The notes beneath the pieces are model-generated. The model was not told the origin of the DNA. It saw nothing but the letters and a program-made list of their open reading frames with translations, and searched no databases. Below, one piece after another: positions 26,838-35,738 of a DNA stretch of 64,000 nt (position 1 is its first letter; the number at the start of each line of letters is the position of its first letter). Origin of the DNA: Halorubrum hochsteinianum (GTDB lineage Archaea > Halobacteriota > Halobacteria > Halobacteriales > Haloferacaceae). The stretch lies in assembly GCF_023702125.1 (NCBI RefSeq), contig NZ_CP098415.1, forward strand, positions 1 through 64,000. Direction: 5' to 3'. The position numbers and the translations under genes were made by a program.

Positions 26838-27926
26838 TTAGAGGTACCCGGCGTTCGGCAGGACGCCGAGGATGGCGAGGACGCCCACGCCGAGCATCAT
26901 GATCGCGATGGCCATCGCCGGCGGGTCCACGTGGGTCCCGGAGTGCGAGTAGAACAGGCGCTGGGTGACCTCACCGATGAGGCCGCTGAGCGCGCCGAAC
27001 GCGCCGGCCGCGAGCAGCGCGACGACGCTGCCCGCGACGGGCGCGACGACGACCGCGCCCGTCGCGCCGAGCAGCGTGATGTGGTGGGTCACCGGGATCT
27101 TCTCGACGCCGAGGTTCAAGAACAGCAGGCTCATCGCCGAGATGCCGTACCCGAGGAAGATGCTCCCCGTCTGGAGCCAGATGTACCCCCCGAGGATCCC
27201 GCCAACGAGACCGATCGTCGTCACGCCCGCCCACTCGTACTGGTGCGGGAGCCACGGCTCGGTCGCCGGCCGGCCGGCGTGTTCGCCGTCCGCGTCGGCC
27301 TGTGGGTGGTCCTCGCCGCGCTCGAACGGCGACATGTCGAGGAAGCCGTCGCCCGCGGGCTTCCCGACGATCGGGTAGCCGAAGACGGGCCGCGCGAGGA
27401 ACGCCGTCGCGAACACGGACACCGCGATGAAGTCGGTTGGCGGCGTTATCTCCAGCACGTTGAGGAAGAGCCCGTTGGCGAGTTGGGTGAACAGCATCCC
27501 GATGACGCCGAATATCGCGCCGACCGCGAGGATGTCCGTCTTCGTCCCGAACGCGTACGTGATGTCCTTCCCGAAGTGGTACCCGCCGTCCGCGGGGTTC
27601 ATTTCGGGGTACTTCTTGCCGGCGTACGCCGAGGCGGCCACGCCGCCCGCGAACGCGATGTGCGGGCCGGTGATCGCCCCGAAGCCGATGACGCCGGTGA
27701 TCCCGACGGCGAGTTCGCCGGCGGGCACCGCGTCGAGCTGGCCGATCTGGCTCTGGAGGATGTTCAGTCCCTCGCCGAGGAACACGACGAAGCCGGTGAA
27801 GATGAACGACGGCAGCGCGCCGAGCGCGGCACCGAACGCCCCGCCCGCCAGCGCGGTGATCAGGAGCAGCAGGAACTGCTCGACCTCCATCCCGATCACC
27901 GGGACCTGCAGCAGGAGGCCGCTCAT
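26838..27926 (-). CDS. multi-pass membrane protein of the glycerol locus
   Basis: 362-aa membrane protein with roughly ten hydrophobic segments. Motif-like stretches are GAALGALPSFIFTGFVVF, GVIGFGAITGPHIAFAGGVA and a C-terminal MAIAIMMLGVGVLAILGV. A soluble acidic loop (about residues 200-222) sits mid-protein. It starts on the base just before the glpK stop codon on the same strand, so cotranscription with glpK is very likely. By context it is a candidate glycerol facilitator; from memory, a similar gene next to glpK in Haloferax was proposed for this role. It is not an aquaporin-type GlpF. Confidence 0.7.
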   Translation of the reverse strand: MSGLLLQVPVIGMEVEQFLLLLITALAGGAFGAALGALPSFIFTGFVVFLGEGLNILQSQIGQLDAVPAGELAVGITGVIGFGAITGPHIAFAGGVAASAYAGKKYPEMNPADGGYHFGKDITYAFGTKTDILAVGAIFGVIGMLFTQLANGLFLNVLEITPPTDFIAVSVFATAFLARPVFGYPIVGKPAGDGFLDMSPFERGEDHPQADADGEHAGRPATEPWLPHQYEWAGVTTIGLVGGILGGYIWLQTGSIFLGYGISAMSLLFLNLGVEKIPVTHHITLLGATGAVVVAPVAGSVVALLAAGAFGALSGLIGEVTQRLFYSHSGTHVDPPAMAIAIMMLGVGVLAILGVLPNAGYL

Positions 27927-29465
27927 CTACTCGTCCTCCTCGTCGACCGCCCAGTCTTTCGACCGCTCGACGGCGTCGTCCCAGCGGCTGTACAGCTTGT
28001 CGACCTCGGCCTGGTCCTTCTCGGGGGTGAACTCGCGGTCGACCTGCCAGTTGTCGCGGAGCTCGTCGACGTTGTCCCAGTAGCCGACGGCGAGGCCGGC
28101 GGCGTAGGCACTACCGAGCGCGGTGGTCTCGTCGACCTCCGGCCGCGCGATGTCCGTCTGGATGATGTCGGACTGGAGCTGACAGAGGAAGTTGTTCTTG
28201 ACCGCGCCGCCGTCGACGCGGAGCGTCGTCGTCTCCACGCCGGAGTCGGCCTCCATGGCCTCGGCGATGTCGCGGGTCTGGTACGCAATCGATTCGAGCG
28301 TCGCGCGGACGATGTGCTCCTTGCTCGTGCCCCGGGTCATCCCGACGATGGTCCCGCGGGCGCGGCCGTCCCAGTGCGGCGCGCCGAGCCCGGTGAACGC
28401 CGGGACCATGTAGACGCCGTCGGTCGAGTCGACCGACCGCGCCAGCTCCGCGGTCTGGGCCGCGTTGTTGATCAGGTCGACGTCTTCGAGCCACTCGATG
28501 GCGGCCCCGGTGATGAAGATGGAGCCCTCCAGCGCGTACTGGACCGGCTCGCCGGACATCTGGAACCCGACCGTCGTCAGCAGCCCGTGGTCGGACTTGA
28601 CGGCCTCGTTGCCCGTGTTCATCAGGTAGAACGAACCGGTGCCGTAGGTGTTCTTCGCGTCGCCCTCGTCGAAGCAGGTCTGCCCGAACAGGGCGGCCTG
28701 CTGGTCGCCGAGCGCGCCCGCGACCGGGATCTCCTCGCCGAGGAAGCCGTCGGCGTCCGTGTGGCCGTAGTACTCCTCGTCGGAGGAGGGGCGCACCTCG
28801 GGCACCATCTCCCTCGGAACGTCGAACTCGTCCAAGAGCTCGTCGTCCCACTCCATCTCCCGGATGTTGTACAGCATCGTCCGGGAGGCGTTGGTCACGT
28901 CCGTGATGTGGTTGCCCGTCAGGTTATAGATGAGCCACGCGTCGATGGTGCCCATCACGAGTTCGCCCGCGCGGGCCCGGTCGCGGAGGTCGCCGCCGCG
29001 AGAGCTCTGCATCTTGAGCGGCTCGGCGTTGTCGAGGATCCACTCGGTCTTGGTCGCGGAGAAGTACGCGTCGGCCTCGAGGCCGGTCTTCTCGCGGATC
29101 TCCTCGACTTTGTCGGCCTCCTGAAGCTCCTCGACGCGGTCGGTCGTCCGGCGGTCCTGCCACACCAAGGCGTTGTGGACGGGACGGCCGGAGTCTTTGT
29201 CCCAGACGATCGTCGTCTCGCGCTGGTTGGTGATCCCGATCGCTTCGAGCTGATCGGCGTCGAGCCCCGCGTCGGCGAGCCCGTCGAGGACCACCTGCTG
29301 GGTGTTCTCCCAGATCTCCATCGGGTCGTGCTCGACCCAGCCCGGGTTCGGGTAGATCTGTTCGTGCTGTTCGTAGGCGTTCGCGACGACCTGGCCCTCG
29401 TGGTCGAACACCATGAATCGGGTGCCGGTCGTCCCCTGGTCTATCGCACCGACGTACTGTGTCAT
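27927..29465 (-). CDS. glpK: glycerol kinase
   Basis: 512-aa FGGY kinase that phosphorylates glycerol to sn-glycerol 3-phosphate. N-terminal VGAIDQGTTGTRFMVFDHEG, glycerol-contacting ITNQRETTIVWDKDSGRP, the FGGY signature YGTGSFYLMNTG region, and C-terminal RVDGGAVKNNFLCQLQSDI. It is divergent from glpABC across a 380-bp regulatory gap. Haloarchaea take up glycerol made by Dunaliella, which fits a strong dedicated operon. Confidence 0.95.
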   Translation of the reverse strand: MTQYVGAIDQGTTGTRFMVFDHEGQVVANAYEQHEQIYPNPGWVEHDPMEIWENTQQVVLDGLADAGLDADQLEAIGITNQRETTIVWDKDSGRPVHNALVWQDRRTTDRVEELQEADKVEEIREKTGLEADAYFSATKTEWILDNAEPLKMQSSRGGDLRDRARAGELVMGTIDAWLIYNLTGNHITDVTNASRTMLYNIREMEWDDELLDEFDVPREMVPEVRPSSDEEYYGHTDADGFLGEEIPVAGALGDQQAALFGQTCFDEGDAKNTYGTGSFYLMNTGNEAVKSDHGLLTTVGFQMSGEPVQYALEGSIFITGAAIEWLEDVDLINNAAQTAELARSVDSTDGVYMVPAFTGLGAPHWDGRARGTIVGMTRGTSKEHIVRATLESIAYQTRDIAEAMEADSGVETTTLRVDGGAVKNNFLCQLQSDIIQTDIARPEVDETTALGSAYAAGLAVGYWDNVDELRDNWQVDREFTPEKDQAEVDKLYSRWDDAVERSKDWAVDEEDE

Positions 29466-29845
29466 GTTGTGGATCCCTCCTGTGGCGCTGGTCCGCGCGC
29501 GGCGGTGACCGGGTCGCGCTCGCCGTCGAGGGCGACCCCGGTGTCGCGTTCGCTGCCGCGCCGCGCGCCCGCCGAGTCAGGCCCGTCCGGAGCCGACTCG
29601 AGGCGGCCGCGAGGCGTTTCGAACCCGCCGCGACATATCTTCACGGAAGCTACCACGCCGGTCGTGAACATAATGTACTACCATAATAATGTTCCTGTTA
29701 AAATCCGAACCTCGGCCCGAGTGAAAAAGATTGATATATAAACGCACCGGCAGAGACAGCGATTACACTACTTGAATGTCCCTGATAGTTATGGGTGGGA
29801 CGCCTCGGGAGGTAAAGTAAAGTGGTCGTGGTCCAAGGGCCTCCC
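29466..29845. promoter_or_regulatory. divergent glpK / glpABC regulatory region
   Basis: 380 bp without a gene. A TATATAAA box at 29735-29742 places glpA transcription near 29765, leaving an 81-nt leader. For glpK the only AT-rich candidates on the minus strand lie at about 29680-29700, giving a leader near 190 nt. A partly symmetric element, GAACATAAT (29666-29674) and ATAATGTTC (29686-29694), has 8 of 9 matching positions around an 11-bp spacer and overlaps the glpK promoter region, so it is a candidate operator, perhaps for a GlpR-type repressor. Confidence 0.6.
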
Positions 29846-31642
29846 ATGGACAGACAAGTGGACGTCGTCGTCGTCGGTGGGGGGTCGACGGGGTGCGGCG
29901 TCGTCAGGGACCTGGCGCGACGGGGACTCGACACGGTTCTCGTCGAGAAGGGGAACCTGACGCACGGAACGACCGGCCGAATGCACGGCCTCCTCCACAG
30001 CGGGGGTCGGTACGCGGTCTCGGACCAGAAGAGCGCGGAGGAGTGTATCGAGGAGAACATGGTCCTCCGGGACATCGCGGCCCACTGCGTCGAGGAGACC
30101 GGCGGGCTGTTCGTCAAGCGGCCCGAGGACTCGGAGGAGTACTTCCAGGAGAAGCTGGAGGGGTGTCGAGCCTGCGACATCCCCGTCGAAGTGATCGACG
30201 GCGAGGAGGCGCGGCGGCGCGAGCCGTACCTCGCGCGCGACATCGAGAAGGCGATCGCCTTACCCGACGGCGCGGTCGACCCCTTCCGGCTCTGCGTCTC
30301 GAACGCCGCGGACGCCCGCGAACACGGCGCGCGGGTCGAGACCCACGCACCGGTGACGGACGTGCTCGTCGAGGACGGCGAGGTCGTCGGCGTCGAGATC
30401 GAACACGAGACCGGGCCGGGCAAGCGGGTCCACCGCGAGCCGGGCACCACCGAGGAGATCCGCGCGCGCCACGTCGTCAACGCGACCGGCGCGTGGGCCG
30501 GCAACGTCGGCGAGATGGCCGGCGTCGACGTGGAGGTCCGCCCCTCGAAGGGCGTGATGACGGTGATGAACACCCGGCAGGTCGACACCGTGATCAACCG
30601 CTGCCGGCCGAAGGGCGACGCCGACATCATCGTCCCGCACGAGACTGCCTGTATCCTCGGCACCACCGACGAGGAGGTCGACGACCCCGAGGACTACCCC
30701 GAGGAGGACTGGGAGGTCGACCTGATGATCGAGACGCTCTCGGAGCTGGTCCCGGCGCTCGAAGACGCCCGGACGCTCCGCTCCTTCTGGGGCGTGCGGC
30801 CCCTCTACGAGCCGCCGGGGACGGGCACCGAGGACCCGACGGACATCACGCGGGACTACTTCCTCCTCGATCACGGCGACCGCGACGACCTGCCGGGGAT
30901 GACGACCATCGTCGGCGGGAAGCTCACCACCTACCGGATGATGGCCGAGTCCATCTCCGACCACGTCTGCGAGGCGCTCGGCCACGAGGCGACCTGCGAC
31001 ACGGCCGACGCGCCGCTCCCGGGGTCGGAGAGCCCGGCGCGGATGGAGGAGCTGATGGACGAGTTCGGCCTCCGGTCGCCGGTCGCCCGCCGCTCCGGTC
31101 AGCGGCTCGGCTCCCGGGCGGACGACGTGCTCGGCGAGTCCGACCCGAACCCGATCGTCTGTAACTGCGAGAGCGTCACCCGCGCGGAGGTTCAGGACGC
31201 AGTCGACGAGGCGGGCTCCGACCTCAACGCGGTCCGCCTGCGGACCCGCGCCTCGATGGGGAACTGTCAGGGCGGCTTCTGTACGCACCGGATCGCGTCG
31301 GAGCTGGCGCAGGAGTACCCCGAGCCGGTGGTCCGCGACGCGGAGGACGAGCTGTACCAGGAGCGCTGGAAGGGTCAGCGGCACGCGCTGTGGGGCGAAC
31401 AGCTCTCGCAGGCGATGCTGAACCACATGCTCCACGCGACCACGATGAACCGCGACGGCGACCCGGCGAACCTCGACGAGGCGGTCGACTTCGGCGCGTT
31501 CGACGGCGGGAAGGGGTCGCCGGATACCGGGACCGGGAGCGACGCCGGAGCCGCGGCCACCGACGGGGGTCGCGCAAACGACGACGCGGCCACCGACGGG
31601 GGTCGCGCAAACGACGACGCGAGCGCCGACGGGGGACGCTGA
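29846..31642 (+). CDS. glpA: anaerobic-type glycerol-3-phosphate dehydrogenase subunit A
   Basis: 598-aa FAD subunit that oxidises glycerol 3-phosphate to dihydroxyacetone phosphate. FAD-binding [20 protein letters not shown] at the N-terminus, [13 protein letters not shown], and a C-terminal BFD-type [2Fe-2S] domain with ligands in [13 protein letters not shown] and MGNCQGGFC. The protein ends in an extra 50-residue tail with repeats of [11 protein letters not shown] encoded by 33-bp DNA repeats. ATG at 29846 begins just before the FAD loop. Its stop shares one base with the glpB ATG. Confidence 0.95.
   Translation: MDRQVDVVVVGGGSTGCGVVRDLARRGLDTVLVEKGNLTHGTTGRMHGLLHSGGRYAVSDQKSAEECIEENMVLRDIAAHCVEETGGLFVKRPEDSEEYFQEKLEGCRACDIPVEVIDGEEARRREPYLARDIEKAIALPDGAVDPFRLCVSNAADAREHGARVETHAPVTDVLVEDGEVVGVEIEHETGPGKRVHREPGTTEEIRARHVVNATGAWAGNVGEMAGVDVEVRPSKGVMTVMNTRQVDTVINRCRPKGDADIIVPHETACILGTTDEEVDDPEDYPEEDWEVDLMIETLSELVPALEDARTLRSFWGVRPLYEPPGTGTEDPTDITRDYFLLDHGDRDDLPGMTTIVGGKLTTYRMMAESISDHVCEALGHEATCDTADAPLPGSESPARMEELMDEFGLRSPVARRSGQRLGSRADDVLGESDPNPIVCNCESVTRAEVQDAVDEAGSDLNAVRLRTRASMGNCQGGFCTHRIASELAQEYPEPVVRDAEDELYQERWKGQRHALWGEQLSQAMLNHMLHATTMNRDGDPANLDEAVDFGAFDGGKGSPDTGTGSDAGAAATDGGRANDDAATDGGRANDDASADGGR
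31553..31639 (+). repeat. 33-bp tandem repeat at the 3' end of glpA
   Basis: Two exact 33-bp copies (31553-31585 and 31586-31618) and a diverged third partial copy (31619-31639). Each encodes the 11-residue unit [11 protein letters not shown], keeping the reading frame, so it expands the acidic disordered tail of GlpA. Copy number is likely to vary between strains. Confidence 0.9.
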
Positions 31643-33021
31643 TGGCCATAAACAGCGACGTCCTCGTGGTCGGCGGCGGGCTCGCCGCGGTGACCGCGGC
31701 GGTCTCGGCCGCCCGCGAGGGCTCTGACGTGCGGCTCGTCTCCCACAAGGCCAGCACCCTGCGGCAGGCCTCCGGGCTGATCGACGCGCTCGGCTACGTG
31801 CCGGCGACGGAGCCGGCGAAGCCGCTCCGCGACGGGCCGCCGACCGCGGGCCGGGAGCTGGACCGCGACGAGTGGCCGGACCCGGAGGGACCGCTCGCGG
31901 ACCCGTTCGAGGGGATCGGCCGGCTGCCCGAGTCGCACCCGTACCGGATCGCGGGGAGCGACGCGCTCCGCGACGGGCTCGACCTGTTCGACGACCTGAC
32001 CGGCGACGCGTACCGGGGCGGCCACACCGACCGCAACGCCCTCGTGCCGACGTTCGGCGGCGCGGTGAAGCCGACGGCGCGGTACCCGGCGGCCGCCGAG
32101 GCCGGCCTCGCGAGCGACGACCGGCCCGCGCTGATCGTCGGGTTCCGGTCGCTGACGGAGTACGACGCGCGGGCCTTCGCGGGACGCTTGGAGGCCGCGG
32201 GCGTGCCGTTCGACGTGGCGGGGGCCGAGGTCGAGTTCGCGGAGGCGTTCCGCGCCGACGCGAAGATCACCCGCGTCGCGAAGGCCCTCGACCACGACGA
32301 GGAAATCGACGGCGTCCCCGCCCGCGAGGCGCTCGCGAAGGCGGTCGCGCCCCACCTCCACGACGTGGTCGACGGGTCGGGCGGCGTCGACCGCGTCGAG
32401 CGCGTCGGCTTCCCGGCGTTCCTCGGCGACGACCGCGGCGGCGAGGTCCGCGCCGAACTCGCGGAGCGGCTCGGCGCGGACGTGTTCGAGATCCCGATGG
32501 GGCCGCCGAGCCTTCCCGGACTCCGCTTGGAAGACCGGCTCTTCGACGCGCTCGACGCCGAGGGCGTCCGGTTCGAGACCGGCAATCCCGTGGTCGGCGT
32601 CGAGTCCGCCACCGACGGCCGCGTCGAGACCGTCGCGGTCGACCGGAAGGGCCGGACCGCACCGTACGGTGCCGACGCGTTCGTGCTGGCGACCGGCGGG
32701 CTCGTCGGGAAGGGGCTCGACTCCGACCGCGAGGGGGTCCGCGAGCCGGTGTTCGACTGCCACGTCGACCAGCCGGCGGACCGGTACGAGTGGTTCGTCG
32801 ACGACGCGTTCGGCGATCAGCCGTACGCGCGGTTCGGGGTGCGGCCCGACGAGCGGATGCGGCCCGTGGACGGCGGCGGGGCGGTACAGTACGAGAACGT
32901 GTTCGCGGCCGGCGGCGTCGTCGGCGGCGCGGACGCGGCGAGAGAGAAGTCCGCGAGCGGGGTGTCGCTCGCGACCGGCATCGTGGCCGGGCGGCAGGCG
33001 GCGACGGAGGCGACCCAATGA
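31642..33021 (+). CDS. glpB: glycerol-3-phosphate dehydrogenase subunit B
   Basis: 459-aa flavoprotein subunit of the GlpABC complex. N-terminal SDVLVVGGGLAAVTAAVSAA nucleotide fold, an SGLIDALGY segment, and C-terminal ENVFAAGGVVGGADAAREKS closing the FAD fold. It is thought to pass electrons from GlpA to GlpC. The ATG overlaps the glpA stop (TGATG) and its end overlaps glpC by 4 bases. Confidence 0.93.
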   Translation: MAINSDVLVVGGGLAAVTAAVSAAREGSDVRLVSHKASTLRQASGLIDALGYVPATEPAKPLRDGPPTAGRELDRDEWPDPEGPLADPFEGIGRLPESHPYRIAGSDALRDGLDLFDDLTGDAYRGGHTDRNALVPTFGGAVKPTARYPAAAEAGLASDDRPALIVGFRSLTEYDARAFAGRLEAAGVPFDVAGAEVEFAEAFRADAKITRVAKALDHDEEIDGVPAREALAKAVAPHLHDVVDGSGGVDRVERVGFPAFLGDDRGGEVRAELAERLGADVFEIPMGPPSLPGLRLEDRLFDALDAEGVRFETGNPVVGVESATDGRVETVAVDRKGRTAPYGADAFVLATGGLVGKGLDSDREGVREPVFDCHVDQPADRYEWFVDDAFGDQPYARFGVRPDERMRPVDGGGAVQYENVFAAGGVVGGADAAREKSASGVSLATGIVAGRQAATEATQ

Positions 33022-34565
33022 CACGACACACGGACGACGACGGGAGTGCGGAGGAGTCGAGCGAGGACGACCGCGGCGACGGACGCGACCGCGGCGAGCC
33101 GACGCCGGGCGTGCCGGAGGCCGGCCGAGACGAGCAGCCGTCGATATTCGTCCCCGACGACGGGGAGATACCGGAAGACGACGCGATCGGGGCGCGGGAC
33201 TCGGAGGCCGCCGCGGGCGCGGACGACGCCGCGACGCGCGCCGCCACCGACGGCGGCGTCGAGAGCGCGACCGGCGGGACCGACTCGACCGACCTCGACC
33301 CGGACGCGTACGACCCAGTCGACGTGTTCCCCGGCGGCGACCTCGACCTCCGCGAGGGGGCCGACTCCTGTTACAAGTGCACGAGTTGCGACACCTCCTG
33401 TCCGGTCGCGGAGGTCGACGACGAGTTCCCCGGCCCGAAGTTCCAGGGGCCGGAGCAGTGGCGGCTCAAGCGGAAGGGGGACCACGACATCGACGAGTCG
33501 ATCACCTCCTGTTCGAACTGTATGCGGTGTGACGACGCCTGTCCGTCCTCCGTGCCGCTCTCGCAGATGCACAACGAGGCGCGCGGGCAGTTCGTCGAGC
33601 GCCAGATGGAGAAGCTCTCGGTCGAGTACGTCCGGAACCGCCTGCTGGCGAACTACCGCACGTCGGCGCGGCTCGCGAGCATGTTCCCGCGGACGGCCTC
33701 GTTCGCGATGAACTTCGGGCCGGCGCGGTGGGCGATGGAGAAGGTGATGGGGATCCCCAAGGAGCGCGACTTCCCCGAGTTCGCCACGGAGACGTTCCGC
33801 GAGTGGTGGAAGGCGCGCGGCGGCGCGAAGGTGGAGAACCCGGACAAGCGCGTGGCGTACTTCCACGGCTGCTACTCCAACTACAACACCCCCGAGGTCG
33901 GCAAGGCGATGGTCCGCGTCTACGAGCACTTCGGCTACGAGGTGATGGTGCCCCCGCAGAAGTGCTCGGGGACGCCGATGTTCGCGAACGGCATGCTGGA
34001 CGACGCTCGGCGACACGCCGAGACGAACGTCGAGAACCTCGTCGAGGCCATCGGCGAGGGCGCGGACGTGATCGCCTCCTGTACCTCCTGTTCGATGTCG
34101 CTGCGGCAGGAGTACCCCGAACTGTTCGACCTCCACGGGATCGATGACCTGGCGGAACACACCTTCGAGGCGATGGAGTACCTCCGCATCCACGAGGACC
34201 TCGAAGGCGAACTCGACGCGGCCGGCGGGCCCGACGAGGAGCGCGAACTCGCGTACCACGCGCCGTGTCACGCCCGGAATCAGGGGCTCGCGCGGCAGGC
34301 CGTCGAGACGTTCCGCGACGTCGACGGCGTCACCGTGGAGGACGTCGGCGACTCCTGTTCGGGGATCTCCGGCACGTACGGCTGGAAGGAGGAGAAGTAC
34401 GAGAAGTCGATGGAGATCGGCGAGGAGATGTTCGAGCACATGGAGGACGCCGAAGGCGACGTGGGGATGACCGAGTGTCCGACCTGCGCGATGCAGATGG
34501 AACACGGCACTGGCTACGAGATCGAACACCCACTCCAGCTGCTGGAGGACTCGCTGGGCGCGTAG
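33018..34565 (+). CDS. glpC: glycerol-3-phosphate dehydrogenase iron-sulfur subunit C
   Basis: 515-aa iron-sulfur subunit. The first 110 residues are a long acidic low-complexity extension. Two 4Fe-4S sites follow: CYKCTSCDTSCPVAE and SCSNCMRCDDACPSS. Two CCG domains come next, the first with YFHGCYSNYN, KCSGTPMF and CTSCSMSL, the second with HAPCHARNQG, SCSGISGTYG and ECPTCAMQM. The protein anchors GlpAB to the membrane and passes electrons to quinone in the family. Last gene of glpABC; the 108-bp gap after it is AT-poor. Confidence 0.95.
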   Translation: MTRHTDDDGSAEESSEDDRGDGRDRGEPTPGVPEAGRDEQPSIFVPDDGEIPEDDAIGARDSEAAAGADDAATRAATDGGVESATGGTDSTDLDPDAYDPVDVFPGGDLDLREGADSCYKCTSCDTSCPVAEVDDEFPGPKFQGPEQWRLKRKGDHDIDESITSCSNCMRCDDACPSSVPLSQMHNEARGQFVERQMEKLSVEYVRNRLLANYRTSARLASMFPRTASFAMNFGPARWAMEKVMGIPKERDFPEFATETFREWWKARGGAKVENPDKRVAYFHGCYSNYNTPEVGKAMVRVYEHFGYEVMVPPQKCSGTPMFANGMLDDARRHAETNVENLVEAIGEGADVIASCTSCSMSLRQEYPELFDLHGIDDLAEHTFEAMEYLRIHEDLEGELDAAGGPDEERELAYHAPCHARNQGLARQAVETFRDVDGVTVEDVGDSCSGISGTYGWKEEKYEKSMEIGEEMFEHMEDAEGDVGMTECPTCAMQMEHGTGYEIEHPLQLLEDSLGA

Positions 34566-34673
34566 GCGCGTCCGACCGACCGGTTCGGACGGGTCGTCGC
34601 CGGGAGAACTCGTTCTCAGGCGCGATAACTGCGCGGGAATCCTTATGCGTCGAGCTCGTTCAGTACGGTTTAC

Positions 34674-35657
34674 GTGACTCTCGAACAGTTTCTCGATCGC
34701 TTCGACGGGCCCGAGCGCTCCGTGGTCGTCGTCAACCGAACCGACCCGGACCCAGTGTTGAACATGCTCGTGGACACCTTCGGCGACGATGTAATGCGAG
34801 TGGTCGACGGCCGCGTGACCGACGGCGCGGGCGACGGCCGCGTAACCGACGGGACCGGACCCGTCGACGCGAGCCGGAACGTCGGCCTGACGCCCGAGGA
34901 GCTGACCGGCTACGCCGGTGTCGACGGGGACGACGAGGTCGTTCCCTCGCTCGACGTGGAGGTGCTCCGCCGGCGCGACGACATCCCCTTCGACGGCGGT
35001 ACCCCGGACGACATCGAGAACCTCGTCCTGCTGATGGAGAACGAGGAGGTGGTCGCCGGCTCGACGCTCAGCGAACTGGGCGACGCGGTGCTGTTCGTCA
35101 ACTCCGACCTGTACACCACGGGGAGCCGGTCGCTGGACGACGTGGACCTCCCTTCGGTGATAAGCGGCCTCAACGACGCGACGTTCACGCTCCGCGGGTA
35201 TCCGGAGTCCAACCGCCAGAAGCTCCTCCTCATCACCATCTCTCGGTTCATCGAGCGGGCGGCGTGGACCGCCGGCGACGGCACGCTCCGCTCGTCGTTC
35301 CAGCGGCTCTCGCGCATCGACGACGAGGTCGGCACGCGGGCCGTCTACGAGCGCATCGCCGACACCGGCGTCGACACGCACCTCTACGGGGTCCCGGACG
35401 ACCTCCCGGAAGACCTCGACGCGGTGATCCACGCCGGCGAGGACCCGGACTTCACCGACAGCTGGTTCGTCGTGTACCGACCGCCGGAGGGGCCGCACAC
35501 GGCCGAGAGCGACCCGAAAAGCGACCTCAAACGGGGAATCGAGGGCGGCGTCGGACTCCTCGCGGTCGAGGCGGAGCCCCGGGTCTGGCGCGGCCTCTGG
35601 ACGTTCGACGCGGACCGGGTCTCCCGTGTGAACCGGTACATCGAACGGAACCTCTAG
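34674..35657 (+). CDS. DICT-domain sensory protein
   Basis: 327-aa soluble protein, GTG start. It has the layout of haloarchaeal DICT-domain proteins: an N-terminal region, then VVAGSTLSELGDAVLFVNSD, TFTLRGYPESNRQKLLLITI, and a C-terminal DSWFVVYRPPEG and LWTFDADRVSRVNRY. DICT domains are sensory modules linked to diguanylate cyclase and two-component systems in bacteria. A CTTATG TATA-like box at 34641 is about 30 bases before the GTG, consistent with a leaderless start. Ligand unknown. Confidence 0.7.
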   Translation: MTLEQFLDRFDGPERSVVVVNRTDPDPVLNMLVDTFGDDVMRVVDGRVTDGAGDGRVTDGTGPVDASRNVGLTPEELTGYAGVDGDDEVVPSLDVEVLRRRDDIPFDGGTPDDIENLVLLMENEEVVAGSTLSELGDAVLFVNSDLYTTGSRSLDDVDLPSVISGLNDATFTLRGYPESNRQKLLLITISRFIERAAWTAGDGTLRSSFQRLSRIDDEVGTRAVYERIADTGVDTHLYGVPDDLPEDLDAVIHAGEDPDFTDSWFVVYRPPEGPHTAESDPKSDLKRGIEGGVGLLAVEAEPRVWRGLWTFDADRVSRVNRYIERNL

Positions 35658-35738
35658 CTCGGCCGTCACTTTCGTCCCGGTCGGACTTCGCCGTATCCAA
35701 CCCGTGCGTTCATATCCTCGGAGCGGTGACGGGCGGCC

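Noticed and set aside
26664-29741. 1025-codon plus-strand frame opposite glpK and its neighbour
   Set aside because: Antisense to well supported genes, Arg/His/Asp-rich with no domain; typical GC-rich shadow.
35101-35120. TGTACA inside the DICT-domain gene as another TRP box
   Set aside because: Single copy within coding sequence (Leu-Tyr-Thr codons), no promoter near.
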